From Panorpa germanica (taxonomy: Eukaryota > Arthropoda > Insecta > Mecoptera > Panorpidae), in contig OY783208.1 of NCBI GenBank assembly GCA_963678705.1, positions 12,893,782 to 12,957,781 of the forward strand: 64,000 nucleotides of DNA. The letters are read 5' to 3'. Made by a program: the position numbers and the translations under genes. The notes below the pieces were generated by a model, which was given only the letters and a program-made list of their open reading frames with translations, did not search any database and was not told where the DNA came from. Shown piece after piece: positions 62,135-64,000 of this stretch (its first letter is position 1; each line of letters begins with the position of its first letter).

Positions 62135-64000
62135 TATATATAATATATTGTTTAATAATAAATTGATTTTCACATGTAAATTAATAGTAAAAATGTCAGA
62201 GGTAACTTATTAATTAAAGTTGAAGCAAAAGAAAAACGTTAAGCCTTTGTTTCTCATGTTATCAGGAACGGAATGTTGCTTGTAAGTTAAGTAGCATATA
62301 TTAATTTTAGTTTTTTACATTAATACATAATAGTTTTAAAACATAAAGTAATAGAAATTTATGAAAGTGAAACGTCTAGTAAGCAGGCAACAATAAATGC
62401 GTCTACATCGAGGAGCATCGAATGAACTTTGTTTTTTAGGCTTTTAAGTTTTTGGTCAGAAATTATTTATAGTGATTGTTCTTGTCTGTTAATGCTCCTT
62501 TCATATAGCATAACTGCGGTATCCTTTATCTTAAAGCATTTCAATACTCTTTTCAATTGTTTTTATTTATTTATAATAATGTACAACATATTGAGTTTAT
62601 TGTGCAAAAATTTGAAATCGATTGGAGAAAAACTGACGGAGATATAGAGTGATAAGTCTTAACCTCTCTGGTCTCGCATCAACTTTTAAACGCGTTTTTC
62701 TCACACTTACCTGACCTGCAGGAACTTATCAACTAATGAAATCATTTTGATTTCAAATAATCCAGTGATGAGTTATATGGAACACCGCAATGAAACTTTT
62801 TTTGTGACGTCAGCGGAGATTCGCTGTCAATGGCTCATTTCTTGATATTTATTTATGAAAATTTTACAAAGTATTCTTTAAATGTTATTTTAGCATGTAG
62901 TTATTATAGAAATAATTATATATAAGCTTTGTCGTCAAAAAACATTATCGAAAATATACTTTTTTTGTATCGATTTGACCTTACCCCTTTAAGGAAGTAT
63001 TAAAACCAGCGTTGATGCGTTGGCTTTCAAGAAGTCAGAGTGTAACTACTGCATGTTTTATCTTGTGTAGAACTTTTACTAACAGAGATGTCCTTACCTT
63101 GATACGCGGTTGTAATATTTTGACGGTAAAATTGGATACCAGGACCTCAAATGTTTAATTATTTTTTAATAACTCCTTATATGTTAGAAGATAATTACAA
63201 TTAAAAAAGTCATTTTGTCTCTTTAATTATTAAAGGGATTTAACGTTGTACAACATTCCAAAGGCATGTGACATCACAACCGCTATTTGCTATCTCCTTT
63301 AAAAAATAAAGCGTAAAAAAGATAGCATATTCATAACAGGTTATCAAACTTACAGCTCATAAATCTCTGCTATATGTATTTAAATATCAAAATATTAAAT
63401 ATTATTTACAGCTATTTTAAGGAACAATCAAATTTGAATACTATGTCTGCCTTAGCAGGGAGTAATTAAAATAAAAAGTTATTATTCTTTGACTTAACTT
63501 TAATATTTTGACTACCAAACAGCTACAGAAGAACATTACCACAGCACTGATCTACTCAACAAATAACTGACGTATAAAATGCATGTAACAATTTGGTGAA
63601 GTGTCCTATTTTCTGACGTTTCTATCACTATTTCACTTCAATTATAGTTCGCATCAACTTTATCTTCATTTGTATTCCGACAGGTGGAGTGGTTCCGTCA
63701 TCTGTAGCCGATAAAATAGACATTTTATATGAACGATTGTCAGAAACTGAACTATAAATGAACTCTTTCATGACAATAAAATCATATGTATCTCCAATAT
63801 GATGTCAAAGTGACTCCAAAATGCTCCAAATTTTTACTGGGTTGCTATATCTCCGTCAATTTCTGTTTTTGTTATTATTTTTAATGATGTAGATAGGCTC
63901 ATATTTGTAATAACATTGCATAACATCGCAGCGCAACACGTGATTTTCTCGTGATTTCTTACGACTTACTTTGGTATATCCTGTAGTCCTGCTGAAATCT
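62135..64000. other. Gene-poor stretch of monomer D, to window end
   Basis: Collinear with A 10952-12830 with scattered substitutions. It contains the first half of the internal duplication (about 63590-63840). No gene seen; the J-domain ORF would lie beyond the window. Confidence 0.5.

Overview
The window looks like AT-rich repetitive DNA from an arthropod, most likely an insect. It contains spliced, decayed transposase genes, an arthropod-type Helitron, BEL/Pao and Ty3/gypsy LTR elements, and two APE-type LINEs. It has no bacterial gene organisation, and I see no rRNA, tRNA or CRISPR. Species and chromosome cannot be read from the sequence.

The main structure is a tandem array of a roughly 14.5 kb monomer, seen four times: A (1-14728), B (14729-33583), C (33584-48048) and D (48049 to the window end). 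Small variants show two monomer types, with A like C and B like D. The array is therefore a dimeric higher-order repeat (A-B, C-D) with a period of about 33.3-33.6 kb. Each monomer has a left arm without recognised genes, a long (TA)n tract, a decayed minus-strand MULE (Mutator-like) transposase gene with introns, a solo LTR of a gypsy family, a long gene-poor stretch, and a minus-strand J-domain (DnaJ-like) ORF. That ORF is intact only in A, broken in C, cut to its first codons in B, and beyond the window in D.

The (TA)n tract is an insertion hub. In A and C it holds a ~0.53 kb unclassified segment (GTGGG...CCCAC), itself split by a LINE (LINE1, plus strand). In B it holds a gutted Helitron followed by the same segment split by a different, R1-clade LINE (LINE2, minus strand). 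In D it holds a nearly complete Ty3/gypsy element with matching LTRs, then the Helitron. In B a 5'-truncated BEL/Pao fragment (minus strand) replaced about 3 kb of monomer, including most of the J-domain ORF.

Almost every mobile-element gene here carries stops, frameshifts or deletions. The exception is the gypsy Gag-Pol ORF in D (1298 codons, all motifs present), whose C-terminal tail is cut off by a frame change just before the 3' LTR. The only intact ORF with a cellular-type domain is the 160-aa J-domain protein in A. The window is best read as a macrosatellite or ampliconic array homogenised by unequal exchange or conversion and repeatedly invaded at one microsatellite.
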